Below are positions 18,166-26,910 of a stretch of 64,000 nt of DNA, in pieces. The notes under the pieces are model-generated. The model was not told the origin of the DNA, did not search any database, and saw only the letters and a list, made by a program, of their open reading frames with translations. A program made the translations under genes and the position numbers. The number at the start of each line of letters is the position of its first letter. The stretch's first letter is position 1. Origin of the DNA: [Eubacterium] eligens ATCC 27750 (GTDB lineage Bacteria; Bacillota; Clostridia; Lachnospirales; Lachnospiraceae); contig NC_012778.1 of the NCBI RefSeq assembly GCF_000146185.1, positions 1,681,001-1,745,000 of the forward strand. Reading direction: 5' to 3'.

Positions 18166-19644
18166 ATGTTAGTTTATGACGCTAATGCCAATTCTGGCAG
18201 CAATGCCGGTTTTGAGTGTACCTATACAACTTTTAAATCTGACAATTCTACAGCTTCACCAGAGAACCCAATCCTTGTTCTGGATAATTCTGAGAAAAAG
18301 TGGGATGAGACATCTTATGGTTTATTCACTAACCCTTATAAAAAGACTGCATTTGATTTCCAGATTAACGGTGAATCTTTTACAAGCAATATCTTAAAGA
18401 TTGATTCAAGATTTACAAGCCTTATCAAATGGCTTGGTGAGAACAGAGTTAAAGTAAAGCTTACAGGTGCTAACTCATCTGAAGGATATAATGTATACAA
18501 GATTCAGGAAGTTGCATTTGGCAATGGTAACAAGTTATCCGCTGAAGACGGTTTTCTTCAGTTTATGATTGAAAGATTATTAGAGAGCAGTGCCGTTGCA
18601 GAAGACAATAGTGAAGAGCCTGATGAATCTGCTGATGATATGAAGCTTACAAGCCTTACAAGCATATCAGATTTTCTTAACTGTGCAGGAAGCACGCTTC
18701 CTGAGAATATCCGTTTATGGGCAAGACGCAATCTTGTTGTTGCCCGTTCAAGCGAGGTAACTCCTGAGGAGAAAAGACATGCACAGAGAGCACTTTCTAT
18801 CATGCTTAATATTAAGTGGAAGAGCAATTACTTCGAATCAATTGACCCTGTGGAAGCAAGAAGAATTCTTGACGAAGAGCTTTTTGGTATGGAAAGTGTT
18901 AAACAAAGAATAATTGAGACAGTTATTCAGATTAACAGAACACACACTCTTCCTGCATATGGTATCCTTCTTGTTGGTCCTGCCGGAACAGGTAAATCAC
19001 AGATTGCCTACCTTGTTGCCAAGATTCTTAAAATGCCTTGGACAACTCTTGATATGAGTTCAATCAATGACGCAGAACAGCTTACAGGAAGTTCAAGAAT
19101 ATACTCCAATGCAAAGCCTGGTATTATCATGGAAGCATTCAACATGGCTGGTGAATCTAACCTTGTATTCATTATCAACGAGCTTGATAAGGCAACTTCA
19201 AGTAATGGTAACGCCAACCCTGCGGATGTACTCCTTACACTCCTTGATAATCTTGGATTCACTGATAATTACATGGAGTGTCTCATCCCAACTTCAGGCG
19301 TATATCCTATCGCCACAGCTAATGATAAGGATAAGATAAGTGCACCGCTTCTTTCAAGATTTGCAGTAATTGATATTCCTGATTACACAAGAGAAGAGAA
19401 AAAGACAATTTTCCTTAAATATTCACTCCCAAAGGTTCTTAAAAGAATCGGACTTCACGAGGATGAGTGCCTGGTGTTTGATGACGGACTTGACGCTGTT
19501 CTTGATTACTGCAAGGATACTACAGGTATCAGAGACCTTGAACAGGCAGCAGAACATTTAGCAGCACATGCTCTTTATATGATCGAGGTTGAGCATGCCA
19601 CAAGCGTTTCATACACAGCAGACATGGTAAATGAACTCTTTTAA
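18166..19644 (+). CDS. Lon-like AAA+ ATPase without protease domain
   Basis: The ATG at 18166 has AGAGG upstream; the frame is open from a GTG at 18139. The 492-residue protein has an N-terminal region of about 235 residues with no family I recognise, followed by an AAA+ module closest to Lon: LFGMESVKQRIIETV, Walker A GPAGTGKS (271-278), a Walker B reading VFIINELDK where Lon has LLDEIDK, sensor 1 IATAND, arginine finger LLSRFAVI and a C-terminal small domain with TGIRDLEQ. The Ser-Lys peptidase domain of Lon is absent. It may act as an unfoldase or remodelling factor. It stands alone between hipBA and a chemoreceptor gene. Confidence 0.8.
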   Translation: MLVYDANANSGSNAGFECTYTTFKSDNSTASPENPILVLDNSEKKWDETSYGLFTNPYKKTAFDFQINGESFTSNILKIDSRFTSLIKWLGENRVKVKLTGANSSEGYNVYKIQEVAFGNGNKLSAEDGFLQFMIERLLESSAVAEDNSEEPDESADDMKLTSLTSISDFLNCAGSTLPENIRLWARRNLVVARSSEVTPEEKRHAQRALSIMLNIKWKSNYFESIDPVEARRILDEELFGMESVKQRIIETVIQINRTHTLPAYGILLVGPAGTGKSQIAYLVAKILKMPWTTLDMSSINDAEQLTGSSRIYSNAKPGIIMEAFNMAGESNLVFIINELDKATSSNGNANPADVLLTLLDNLGFTDNYMECLIPTSGVYPIATANDKDKISAPLLSRFAVIDIPDYTREEKKTIFLKYSLPKVLKRIGLHEDECLVFDDGLDAVLDYCKDTTGIRDLEQAAEHLAAHALYMIEVEHATSVSYTADMVNELF

Positions 19645-19685
19645 TTAAATTATTCAAACCCGATAACAAATACATGATATACAAT

Positions 19686-19719
19686 AAGGAGCTGATATCA
19701 CTACGATAACAGCTCCTTA
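19686..19719. terminator. stem-loop between convergent genes
   Basis: AAGGAGCTG and CAGCTCCTT form a 9-bp stem with a 15-nt loop between the convergent AAA and chemoreceptor genes. The flanking T-runs are weak, so termination efficiency is uncertain. Confidence 0.55.
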
Positions 19720-19748
19720 AATAATCTTTACATATGTAATTGTAATTA

Positions 19749-21458
19749 TCAGTCATTTCTTAACTTAAACTGTGCAACCATCTCACTAAGAGTTGTAGCC
19801 TGTGCTGTAAGCTCTTCACTTGTAGCTGATGTCTCCTGTGATGTTGCTGAATTAGCCTGTACAACTTCTGCAATTCTTGCAATTGCAACATCCGCCTGCT
19901 CCATACCTGCAGCCTGACTTGTAGATACATCTCTCATCTTCTTGGCACTCTCTGCGATAGACTGAACACCATCAACAACTTCCTTAAGTGAATCAGATGC
20001 CTTAGTAGCAATCTTATTCCCCTCTCCAACCTCGTAGATAGAAGCTTCTATAAGATTTCTTGAATCTACCGCTGACTTAGCACTCTGCTCTGCAAGTGTA
20101 CGAATCTGGTCAGCAACTACTGCAAATCCTCTGCCTGCATCACCTGCTCTTGCAGCCTCAATGGAAGCATTAAGTGAAAGAAGGTTAGTCTGGCTTGCAA
20201 TACTTTCAATCTCTGAAATGATATTGCCAATCTTCTCAGAAGCCTCACTGATACGAGCCATTGCCCCCATAAGAGCTTCCATGCTTTCTCTGCTGTTTTC
20301 TGCTGTATCAGCATATCTCTCTGCTTCTTTATATGAATTTTCCAGCTGTTCTGCTGTCTTCTGTATACCTTCATTAAGATCATTAATGGTTGCCTGCATC
20401 TCTTCGACTGTTGCAGCCTGATCTGTTGCACCTTCTGCAAGCGACTGTGCAGCATCTGAAAGATTAGCAGAACCTTCTGCCACCTGTTTAGAAGCATCTT
20501 CAACACCCTTTAATGTTGAATTCATCTGACGGTTCATGTTACGAATTCCAAGTAACAATGCATTGAATGCACCTGTATACTGATCTTCATGTTCGGTTGC
20601 GATAGCGAAATTACCATCTGCCATCTCTCCCATAAGTTTTCCGGCATCACTGATAATATTATGTAATCTTTCTGCCATAGCATGTGCACTATCTATGAGA
20701 TCGGATATCTCATCTTTAGTCTCAACTTCAGGGAATGGTGAATCCAGATCTCCCTGTGCAAATGTCTCGAATCTGGCCATCATTCCATCTAACGGCTCTT
20801 CTATACTCTTTGCAATCGCATGTGCTGCTTTAGAAGCAACAACAACTACCGCAGCTATAATTCCAATTGCAGCAACAATCGCTATTATAAGAAATATTTC
20901 AAGCTTTAATTTTTCTGCATCACCTTTAGCAACATTAGTGTCCATAAGTTCATTAAGTGCATTATCAAGTGCCTCATACTTAGGTGCCGTCTCATTCAGC
21001 ATCATCGACTGAGCCTTCAGTGACTGATTAGAATCTGTCGTAGCTCCCAGCTTTATAACTTTCTCATCAATTTCCTTATATTCAGCCCACGCCTTATCAA
21101 TCTTATCCATACATTCCTTGCCAGCCTTACTAGACATTATAGGTCTTATCTGTTCAAGCTTGGCTTCAAATGCTTCGACATGCTCATCATGCTGCTTTTT
21201 CATTGAGCTGATAAGACTTACTGAATCATATCCTACAACTCCCCTTGAAGCTCCTCTTATCTCTGCTGCCTCAGACATAGCTGTAGCAATATCTCCCTGA
21301 GGGAATGCGTAACGCTTCAGCACCCTGCGGTAATCCATAGACATATAAATCATCATTGCACTTATAACAACTGCAACTACGGAGAACGCTATGATTATCA
21401 GTCTAAATACATAATTCAAACGCCCCTTTATATTCATATTATTCATTTTCTTTAACAT
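19749..21458 (-). CDS. methyl-accepting chemotaxis protein
   Basis: A 569-residue chemoreceptor with a transmembrane helix (about 15-38), a helical extracytoplasmic ligand region (about 40-185), a second helix (about 186-212), a HAMP domain, and a long coiled-coil signalling domain. The conserved hairpin tip is visible as [38 protein letters not shown] in overlapping pieces near residues 420-455. No CheW-binding pentapeptide (xWxxF) is seen at the C terminus, which ends FKLRND. It passes attractant or repellent signals to CheA. No other chemotaxis genes are in the window, and the ligand is unknown. Confidence 0.93.
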   Translation of the reverse strand: MLKKMNNMNIKGRLNYVFRLIIIAFSVVAVVISAMMIYMSMDYRRVLKRYAFPQGDIATAMSEAAEIRGASRGVVGYDSVSLISSMKKQHDEHVEAFEAKLEQIRPIMSSKAGKECMDKIDKAWAEYKEIDEKVIKLGATTDSNQSLKAQSMMLNETAPKYEALDNALNELMDTNVAKGDAEKLKLEIFLIIAIVAAIGIIAAVVVVASKAAHAIAKSIEEPLDGMMARFETFAQGDLDSPFPEVETKDEISDLIDSAHAMAERLHNIISDAGKLMGEMADGNFAIATEHEDQYTGAFNALLLGIRNMNRQMNSTLKGVEDASKQVAEGSANLSDAAQSLAEGATDQAATVEEMQATINDLNEGIQKTAEQLENSYKEAERYADTAENSRESMEALMGAMARISEASEKIGNIISEIESIASQTNLLSLNASIEAARAGDAGRGFAVVADQIRTLAEQSAKSAVDSRNLIEASIYEVGEGNKIATKASDSLKEVVDGVQSIAESAKKMRDVSTSQAAGMEQADVAIARIAEVVQANSATSQETSATSEELTAQATTLSEMVAQFKLRND

Positions 21459-21568
21459 CTTATAACTACCTGCCTTTCCATATGCATCATTTGTACAATG
21501 TATTTAATTGTTCCCTATTTCATTCAATTAACATATTATTCCTAATTTTAATTTTTTTCAAGGTATTT

Positions 21569-22282
21569 TCACAAAATACTCATATGTAATTGTCTGAGTC
21601 CGTCTATTTCATCACACAATTCCCTGCTTGAGCAAGTTGAACAATCCATTGTAAGACCGTTAAATATGTTGTTTAAGGAGTCAGTTATCTGTTCACATCT
21701 GTGTGCTTCACTTTTTAAAAATATGTAATCAATATCCTGCTCCGTGACAAAATATATGCTTACAGCCTCAACCTCAGGACGCTTCCTGTAGGCATTGATA
21801 AGCCCCTGTCCTACCGCTGCAAAATTAATCCCATGCGAAACTGCTTCCTTACTCACTCTCACAGGTTCTCTTTCCCTGACTGCTGATATTCTCATCATAT
21901 ATCCTTTAGGAAATGCATGGTATCTTACATAATCAGTTGCCCTCATTGAAGCATACAGTGCATTATCATCATGATTCTTAATATATTCACCATCCAGCCT
22001 GATTACAGTAATTCTTGCATATGAAATATCATTCTTAATATCACACAGGTCATCACCCACAAGATACACAGCATCTTCCGGCACAAGTTCCTCATCCTGT
22101 GTAAATGCAATGGCACTTACCGCTGCATTGCTCCCACCGCCAAGCTCATAAACCATCTCACTTTTAAGGATAAGATTCTCTTTATCAGTCATCTCCCACA
22201 CTCTCTGTAATGGAAGTCTCTTTGCTCCATGATTTTCAAGCATTGATGTCAGCTTCTTTATCTCACCATCATATAAATCCAT
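21569..22282 (-). CDS. small protein possibly related to CO dehydrogenase/acetyl-CoA synthase beta subunit
   Basis: A soluble 237-residue protein, last gene of the CooC/HgdB/HgdC operon. It has no transmembrane helix. Near the C terminus lies a cysteine cluster, MDCSTCSSRELCDEI (Cys214, Cys217, Cys223), suitable for a metal or Fe-S site, preceded by a region with FVTEQDIDYIFLKS. I recall similar proteins being annotated as CdhC/AcsB-like, and the CooC-type ATPase in the operon fits a nickel or Fe-S maturation theme, but the match from reading alone is weak. It lacks the size of a real acetyl-CoA synthase (about 700 residues). It could be a specialised carrier or electron-transfer subunit. Confidence 0.5.
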   Translation of the reverse strand: MDLYDGEIKKLTSMLENHGAKRLPLQRVWEMTDKENLILKSEMVYELGGGSNAAVSAIAFTQDEELVPEDAVYLVGDDLCDIKNDISYARITVIRLDGEYIKNHDDNALYASMRATDYVRYHAFPKGYMMRISAVREREPVRVSKEAVSHGINFAAVGQGLINAYRKRPEVEAVSIYFVTEQDIDYIFLKSEAHRCEQITDSLNNIFNGLTMDCSTCSSRELCDEIDGLRQLHMSIL

Positions 22283-22330
22283 CGGCTGTTTCTGCCCTTC
22301 CTGTCATTCTTTCTGATACTGCCTCTGTTG

Positions 22331-22525
22331 TCACTCTTTCTGCTCTTCCTGCTTATGCTTCTTCGCCTCGCGCCTGTTCTTTGACCAGTTATAATATGCT
22401 GTAAGCGGCTTGATTAAAGATGCCGCAAACTTCATATCAAGATTAAAGAAATATATAACAAGAGTGAGAAAAAAAAGCACAACAAGCACGATTGCTATAA
22501 TTGCCAGCACTTTTAATACTATCAT
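22331..22525 (-). CDS. 64-residue single-span membrane protein
   Basis: One N-terminal transmembrane helix (about 2-27) is followed by a basic Lys/Arg/Glu-rich cytoplasmic tail. Its ATG overlaps the stop codon of the activase gene as ATGA, and AAGGGAAG precedes it, so it is translationally coupled and clearly part of the operon. It may anchor the dehydratase-like complex to the membrane, which is inference. No family recognised. Confidence 0.7.
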   Translation of the reverse strand: MIVLKVLAIIAIVLVVLFFLTLVIYFFNLDMKFAASLIKPLTAYYNWSKNRREAKKHKQEEQKE

Positions 22526-23316
22526 ACATTACTTCCCTTCTGTCTTGCATATTCTGCAGCACCTAATGCTCCCATAAGCTGTGGGTCTGTCGGCAGATCC
22601 ACTACATTTATCTTAAGAACCTTCTCTATTGCTTTCTTCAAGCCTTCATTCTTGGCACATCCACCTGTAAGTGTAACGCTGTCAGCCGCACCTGCTTTCT
22701 TAGCCATGACAAAGCATCTCTTAGCAACCGATAACTGTATTCCTGCCGCTATCTCCTCCATAGGCTTACCCTCACCTACTAACGAGATAACCTCACTCTC
22801 TGCAAATACCGCGCACTGTGCTGTTATTGGAATCACGTTCTTCGCCGTAAGTGACAGATTAGAAAATTCATCTAAAGACATCTCAAATGCTCTTGCCATA
22901 GATTCAAAAAATCTTCCCGTTCCTGCTGCACATTTGTCATTCATCGCAAAATTAAGCACAGTTCCATCTGTGTCAATCGCAATTCCCTTAACATCCTGAC
23001 CGCCGATATCAATAATCGCCTTAACCGATGGGTCAGTCACATGAACTCCCATAGCATGACAGCTTATCTCTGATATATTCTCATCTGCAAACGGTACTTT
23101 GTTTCTTCCGTAACCCGTACCAATCAGATATGTAAGCTCCTCTGCGCTGTTTAAACCGTCAACCTGGCTTACAGCCTCGTCAAGTGCATCCTTCGCACTA
23201 AGTACAGGATTAATCCTGCTTCTCTTAGTAACCGCAGCTGCGATTTTTCCATTCTCATCTATAATTACGCATTTGGTATATGTACTTCCTGCGTCACAAC
23301 CACCGAAATATTTCAT
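22522..23316 (-). CDS. 2-hydroxyacyl-CoA dehydratase activase (HgdC-like, BadF/BadG family)
   Basis: I start this at the ATG at 23316 (GGAAAGG upstream), giving 264 residues. It is an ASKHA-fold ATPase: phosphate loop GGCDAGSTYTK at the N terminus, IIDIGGQDVKG (101-111), and the two cysteines that bridge the [4Fe-4S] cluster of the HgdC homodimer, Cys129 (NDKCAAGTGRF) and Cys168 (TAQCAVFAESE). Such activases use ATP to inject a low-potential electron into a partner dehydratase or reductase. The partners here are most likely the two HgdB-like proteins encoded just upstream. Confidence 0.92.
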   Translation of the reverse strand: MKYFGGCDAGSTYTKCVIIDENGKIAAAVTKRSRINPVLSAKDALDEAVSQVDGLNSAEELTYLIGTGYGRNKVPFADENISEISCHAMGVHVTDPSVKAIIDIGGQDVKGIAIDTDGTVLNFAMNDKCAAGTGRFFESMARAFEMSLDEFSNLSLTAKNVIPITAQCAVFAESEVISLVGEGKPMEEIAAGIQLSVAKRCFVMAKKAGAADSVTLTGGCAKNEGLKKAIEKVLKINVVDLPTDPQLMGALGAAEYARQKGSNV

Positions 23317-23357
23317 TCTGCTATCCTTTCCTGCCACGTATGCAGCATACACACTTC

Positions 23358-24896
23358 TTACCAGCTCTTAGAATCGTCAAAATCCTCAAGTGATGGGTCA
23401 AGCGGTTCTTCCCTGAAAACAGTTCTCATATATCTGTTAATCTCCGTTCTCATGTCTCTTCTTGTTCCATCCTCAGGACACATAAGATTGTGCGTTACCC
23501 ATATTAAATGAATTCCATGTTTTCTCGCTTCTTCCTCAAATAGACCATGATATCCTGACATTGATTTGCAGCCCATATGAACATACATGATTACTATATC
23601 AATATTAAACATTTCGCAGAAACGCCAGAGTGCCTCTACACCTGTCTCATAACCGCCGTTAGAGCGGTTTCTCATAATCATGTTCTCATACAGATATGCA
23701 AGGTCTAACATTGCCTGGTGCTTATCCTCTGTGTTGACCATCTCTGTAGACACCATACTTAACATATCTGCAATAGTTACAACACCCCAGCAGTTAAGAA
23801 GCCAGATTGGGAGTGCCGTATAATATGCAGCCTGAACGCCCCATGTCATGGCTCTGTGGCGGTACTCCTTCGCCGCCATCTCTTTACTCTTATATGCATC
23901 AAGTGCCATCTTAGTAAGCTTCTTATCCATATCAAGGAATGCCTGATTTCTTCCACCGGCAGCCTGATATACACCATATCTGTAGAGTGCAAGCGTTACG
24001 CCCATAACCTGCGGATAATCTGTCTTGGAAATCTCCATCCACTCTAAGAATTCCTCTGTCTCTGCATTAAACCGCTTCATACTCTTAAAGAATGCATCCC
24101 AGTCGAACTTCTCTCCAGTCTGTTCCTCTATGAAATGGATTGCATTGACAACCTCTTCTGCCGCATACTCCTGTACGCTTTCCTGCCTGTGTCTTATTGG
24201 CACAGCAAGCTGAAATGTAGGAATCTTAAATGACCTTGCTTCAATCCCGTTACCCATAAGGCTTCCGTCACATGTCGTATTACACTGCACGGCACAGCAG
24301 CCTATAAGCGGGAAATCATCAGCCAATGCAACACCAAGCTCAGCTGCCGGCATAGGACAGACATCTGATGGCACACCATACTGGTGTGTAACGTCAACAT
24401 AATAGCTTACTCCGTCCTGTGACATCATCGAGCTTGTATACACTGCAGGAACTTCCACTGACAACCATGTAAGGTTAGGAAAACCTCCCATCAGGGTACT
24501 CATCATATTTTCATCAAAAAGGACAATCTTGCTGTTTAGCTTCTTATCATTGCCGATAGCCGGGTCTGCCTTAAATATCTGTCCAAGCATCCCGCATATA
24601 TCAGTAACGATAAGTCCCAGTGCCTGATGCGCCATTCTAAGCTGAGTTCCTCTCATGCCCTCGGTATGCCTGTCCATGAAATCAGGCAATGCAAGATAAT
24701 TAATCATCCAGCGGTATCTGAAGAATCCCTTCATGTTATTAGGTTTTATTATAAATGTAATTAAAGTCTTCCAGTATCCAAGCCACCTTACATAGTCGTA
24801 CCATGTATCCTTCAATCCGCGCCATTCTCTTCTTCTCTTCGGCTTTTTGCCTGTATAGAATCTGCCGAGTGGCTCGCTTCCTATATTCTTAGACAT
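23358..24896 (-). CDS. 2-hydroxyacyl-CoA dehydratase/double-cubane family subunit (HgdB-like, large)
   Basis: A 512-residue soluble protein of the HgdB/BcrB family. It is longer than classical subunits (about 380-430), with a basic N-terminal extension (1-65). Cysteines are grouped as Cys180 (VCPMPAAELG) and Cys200, 201, 205, 209 (IGCCAVQCNTTCDGS). Further cysteines appear in MGCKSMSGYHG and HNLMCPEDGTRRDM in the last quarter. In this family Cys ligands hold a [4Fe-4S] or a double-cubane cluster that receives electrons from the activase. The gene is three bases from the other subunit gene and followed by the activase. The substrate is unknown. Confidence 0.85.
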   Translation of the reverse strand: MSKNIGSEPLGRFYTGKKPKRRREWRGLKDTWYDYVRWLGYWKTLITFIIKPNNMKGFFRYRWMINYLALPDFMDRHTEGMRGTQLRMAHQALGLIVTDICGMLGQIFKADPAIGNDKKLNSKIVLFDENMMSTLMGGFPNLTWLSVEVPAVYTSSMMSQDGVSYYVDVTHQYGVPSDVCPMPAAELGVALADDFPLIGCCAVQCNTTCDGSLMGNGIEARSFKIPTFQLAVPIRHRQESVQEYAAEEVVNAIHFIEEQTGEKFDWDAFFKSMKRFNAETEEFLEWMEISKTDYPQVMGVTLALYRYGVYQAAGGRNQAFLDMDKKLTKMALDAYKSKEMAAKEYRHRAMTWGVQAAYYTALPIWLLNCWGVVTIADMLSMVSTEMVNTEDKHQAMLDLAYLYENMIMRNRSNGGYETGVEALWRFCEMFNIDIVIMYVHMGCKSMSGYHGLFEEEARKHGIHLIWVTHNLMCPEDGTRRDMRTEINRYMRTVFREEPLDPSLEDFDDSKSW

Positions 24897-24898
24897 AT

Positions 24899-26092
24899 TT
24901 ATAATTTCCTTCCTGCATTGATACGCTTAATCTCAAGGCTCTCAACAAATGCCTGTATTCTTGTTCTTAACTGTCCAGAAGTTCCGACAGCATAAGGTCT
25001 GTCAATTGAAAGAACAGGATAGCCGTATTTTTCTTTCATGACATGGAATGCCGAAGCCCTCTCATAGCCCCAGTAATCACAGAATTTAATCTGCTGATAT
25101 ATAAGGCCATCCGCCTTATACTCTTTAGCTATTGCGTCAACATACTCCTGTCTCTCGATAATCTTTTCTGTATTCATGAATCTTGGACACTGTCCCCACT
25201 TCATATACTGTCTGCATATCTGTGTAAGAACATCCTCTGTATCGTTAAGAATAATCTCATCTCTTCCCGGAAGTGAACCAAAACAGAATCTGTCAGCCAC
25301 AACCAGTGCACCTGCCTCCTCAGCAAGCTTTATAAGCTCAGGGTTATCAATCTCTGAACCAACCATTACGACCCTTGCCCTGTAATTACATTTTTTATCA
25401 GGTTCACGCGTCTTAAGCTCCTCAAGTGTTTCTTCGAGCTTTTCTATAAGTGCCTCTTTCGGGCAACAGTAGGTTGCAAGACACAGAACCGCGAATTCAT
25501 ACCCAGTAATTCTTGGATTTTCTTCTTTTCTGTAATCACCGATGCTTCTTATAAGCCGGCTTATCTTATTCTGCAATTCTACTGACTTTCTAAGTGCATC
25601 ATCTGATATGTCTATTCCATATATATTATTAAGCGGTTCAAGCACATGAAGTCTCATCTGCTTAACAAAATGTCTTAACGCCGTCTCATCATTCTTCATC
25701 GGAACATCTGAATATTCCACGAAGAATTTTTCTTTCTCTATAAGGTGCTGTCTCTCAATATTCTCTACGCACCTGTTCATCTGCGCACATGCATCCGGCG
25801 CAATTATACAGTCAAGAAAGTTAAATCCGCCCTCAATTGCTCTCTCTAATATCGCACGACATCCCTCGCATAGCATACTGCTCATGTAATATGTACCCAT
25901 CTCAATAGAACCTGTACGGGGTGCACGCAGTCTTACCGAAAAGCTGCCCGGAAGATTAATAAGCGGCTCCGGTATCTGGAAACAGACTGCACCGATTGCA
26001 ATATCACCTTTTGCCTGCGCCTGCCTTACAAGATCGTTATTAACTTCCTCCAACAGCTTCTCAAAATAATACAGATTAGCTAAATCCTTCAC
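24899..26092 (-). CDS. 2-hydroxyacyl-CoA dehydratase/double-cubane family subunit (HgdB-like, small)
   Basis: A 397-residue HgdB-family protein that starts with GTG behind an excellent AGAGGAGG. The N-terminal third holds Cys37, Cys75 and Cys78 (SSMLCEGCRA), Cys95, Cys102 and Cys108, and the C-terminal part has GQCPRFM and FCDYWGYERASA, which resembles the second-domain motif that binds the cluster in double-cubane proteins. The pair of dissimilar subunits, both cysteine rich, suggests a heterodimer. It follows the CooC-like gene by 12 nt. Typical reactions of the family are 2-hydroxyacyl-CoA dehydration, benzoyl-CoA reduction or small-molecule reductions such as acetylene. None can be chosen from sequence. 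Confidence 0.86.
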   Translation of the reverse strand: MKDLANLYYFEKLLEEVNNDLVRQAQAKGDIAIGAVCFQIPEPLINLPGSFSVRLRAPRTGSIEMGTYYMSSMLCEGCRAILERAIEGGFNFLDCIIAPDACAQMNRCVENIERQHLIEKEKFFVEYSDVPMKNDETALRHFVKQMRLHVLEPLNNIYGIDISDDALRKSVELQNKISRLIRSIGDYRKEENPRITGYEFAVLCLATYCCPKEALIEKLEETLEELKTREPDKKCNYRARVVMVGSEIDNPELIKLAEEAGALVVADRFCFGSLPGRDEIILNDTEDVLTQICRQYMKWGQCPRFMNTEKIIERQEYVDAIAKEYKADGLIYQQIKFCDYWGYERASAFHVMKEKYGYPVLSIDRPYAVGTSGQLRTRIQAFVESLEIKRINAGRKL

Positions 26093-26104
26093 ATTTACCT
26101 CCTC

Positions 26105-26869
26105 TTACAATATTCCCATATTAACAAGTGCTTTCTTTGCACCCTCGACAATAATCGCATCATCAGGGAGATTGAATACATTTTCACCAAGCACATCTGC
26201 CTGCGCAAGCTTGGAATCGCTCTGTATTACTGAAAGCAGCTCAAGGCCGCCGATATCCATAAGCTTCGCAACCTCCATATCCGGTATTCTGTTAGCGATA
26301 ACTCCGATTCTGTCATACATTACAAGCTCATCTGCAACTTTCTTGATTGTCTGCACAACCTGGCATCCCTTCTTGCTCGCGTCAGTAACAAGCAGCAGAT
26401 GTGTTACCTTCTCCATAACTCTTCTGTTAATCTGCTCTATTCCTGCTTCTCCATCAATTACAACATAATCAAACTTATCTGAAAGCATTGTGATAACTTC
26501 TTTAAGATATGAATTAATCTTGCAGTAACAGCCTGCTGTCTCAGGTCTTCCTATTGCGATAAATGCATATCCGTCCTGTTCAACAACTGCATCCATTATC
26601 TCGTATTTGGCTTCTCCAAGTAACTCCACAGCAGTCTTGGTATCTCCGTCTTCAACATTCTTGATTACTTCTTTTCTTATATCATCTATAGTCTTTTCCA
26701 CTTCAACATTAAGCACTGTAGAAAGTCCGACCGCAGGGTCAGCGTCAATCGCAAGTATCTTCTTGTCAGGATATGCCTCAACAAGAAGTTTTACAATAAC
26801 TCCCGCTAAAGAAGTCTTACCAACTCCGCCTTTTCCTGCTACTGCTATAATCTGTGTTTTCTTATCCAT
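26105..26869 (-). CDS. cooC: CooC-like P-loop ATPase (nickel/Fe-S enzyme maturation)
   Basis: A 254-residue MinD/NifH-fold ATPase. The deviant Walker A GKGGVGKT (12-19) is present, the CxC motif Cys114-Tyr-Cys116 (ETAGCYCKIN) corresponds to the metal-binding CxC of CooC, and VVIDGEAGIEQINRR is the Walker B/switch region. CooC proteins load nickel into carbon monoxide dehydrogenase, yet no CO dehydrogenase catalytic subunit is present in this window. It is the first gene of the operon with the two HgdB-like proteins, an activase, a small membrane protein and a cysteine-cluster protein, so here it may assemble the metal centre of the HgdB-like enzyme. Confidence 0.88.
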   Translation of the reverse strand: MDKKTQIIAVAGKGGVGKTSLAGVIVKLLVEAYPDKKILAIDADPAVGLSTVLNVEVEKTIDDIRKEVIKNVEDGDTKTAVELLGEAKYEIMDAVVEQDGYAFIAIGRPETAGCYCKINSYLKEVITMLSDKFDYVVIDGEAGIEQINRRVMEKVTHLLLVTDASKKGCQVVQTIKKVADELVMYDRIGVIANRIPDMEVAKLMDIGGLELLSVIQSDSKLAQADVLGENVFNLPDDAIIVEGAKKALVNMGIL

Positions 26870-26910
26870 TATTGTTCTCCTTAAAATATTTCGAATTTAA
26901 TTCTTAATTA

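Noticed and set aside
26105..26869. Carbon monoxide dehydrogenase operon
   Set aside because: Only the CooC-type maturation ATPase and a doubtful small AcsB-like protein are present; no CO dehydrogenase catalytic subunit was seen.
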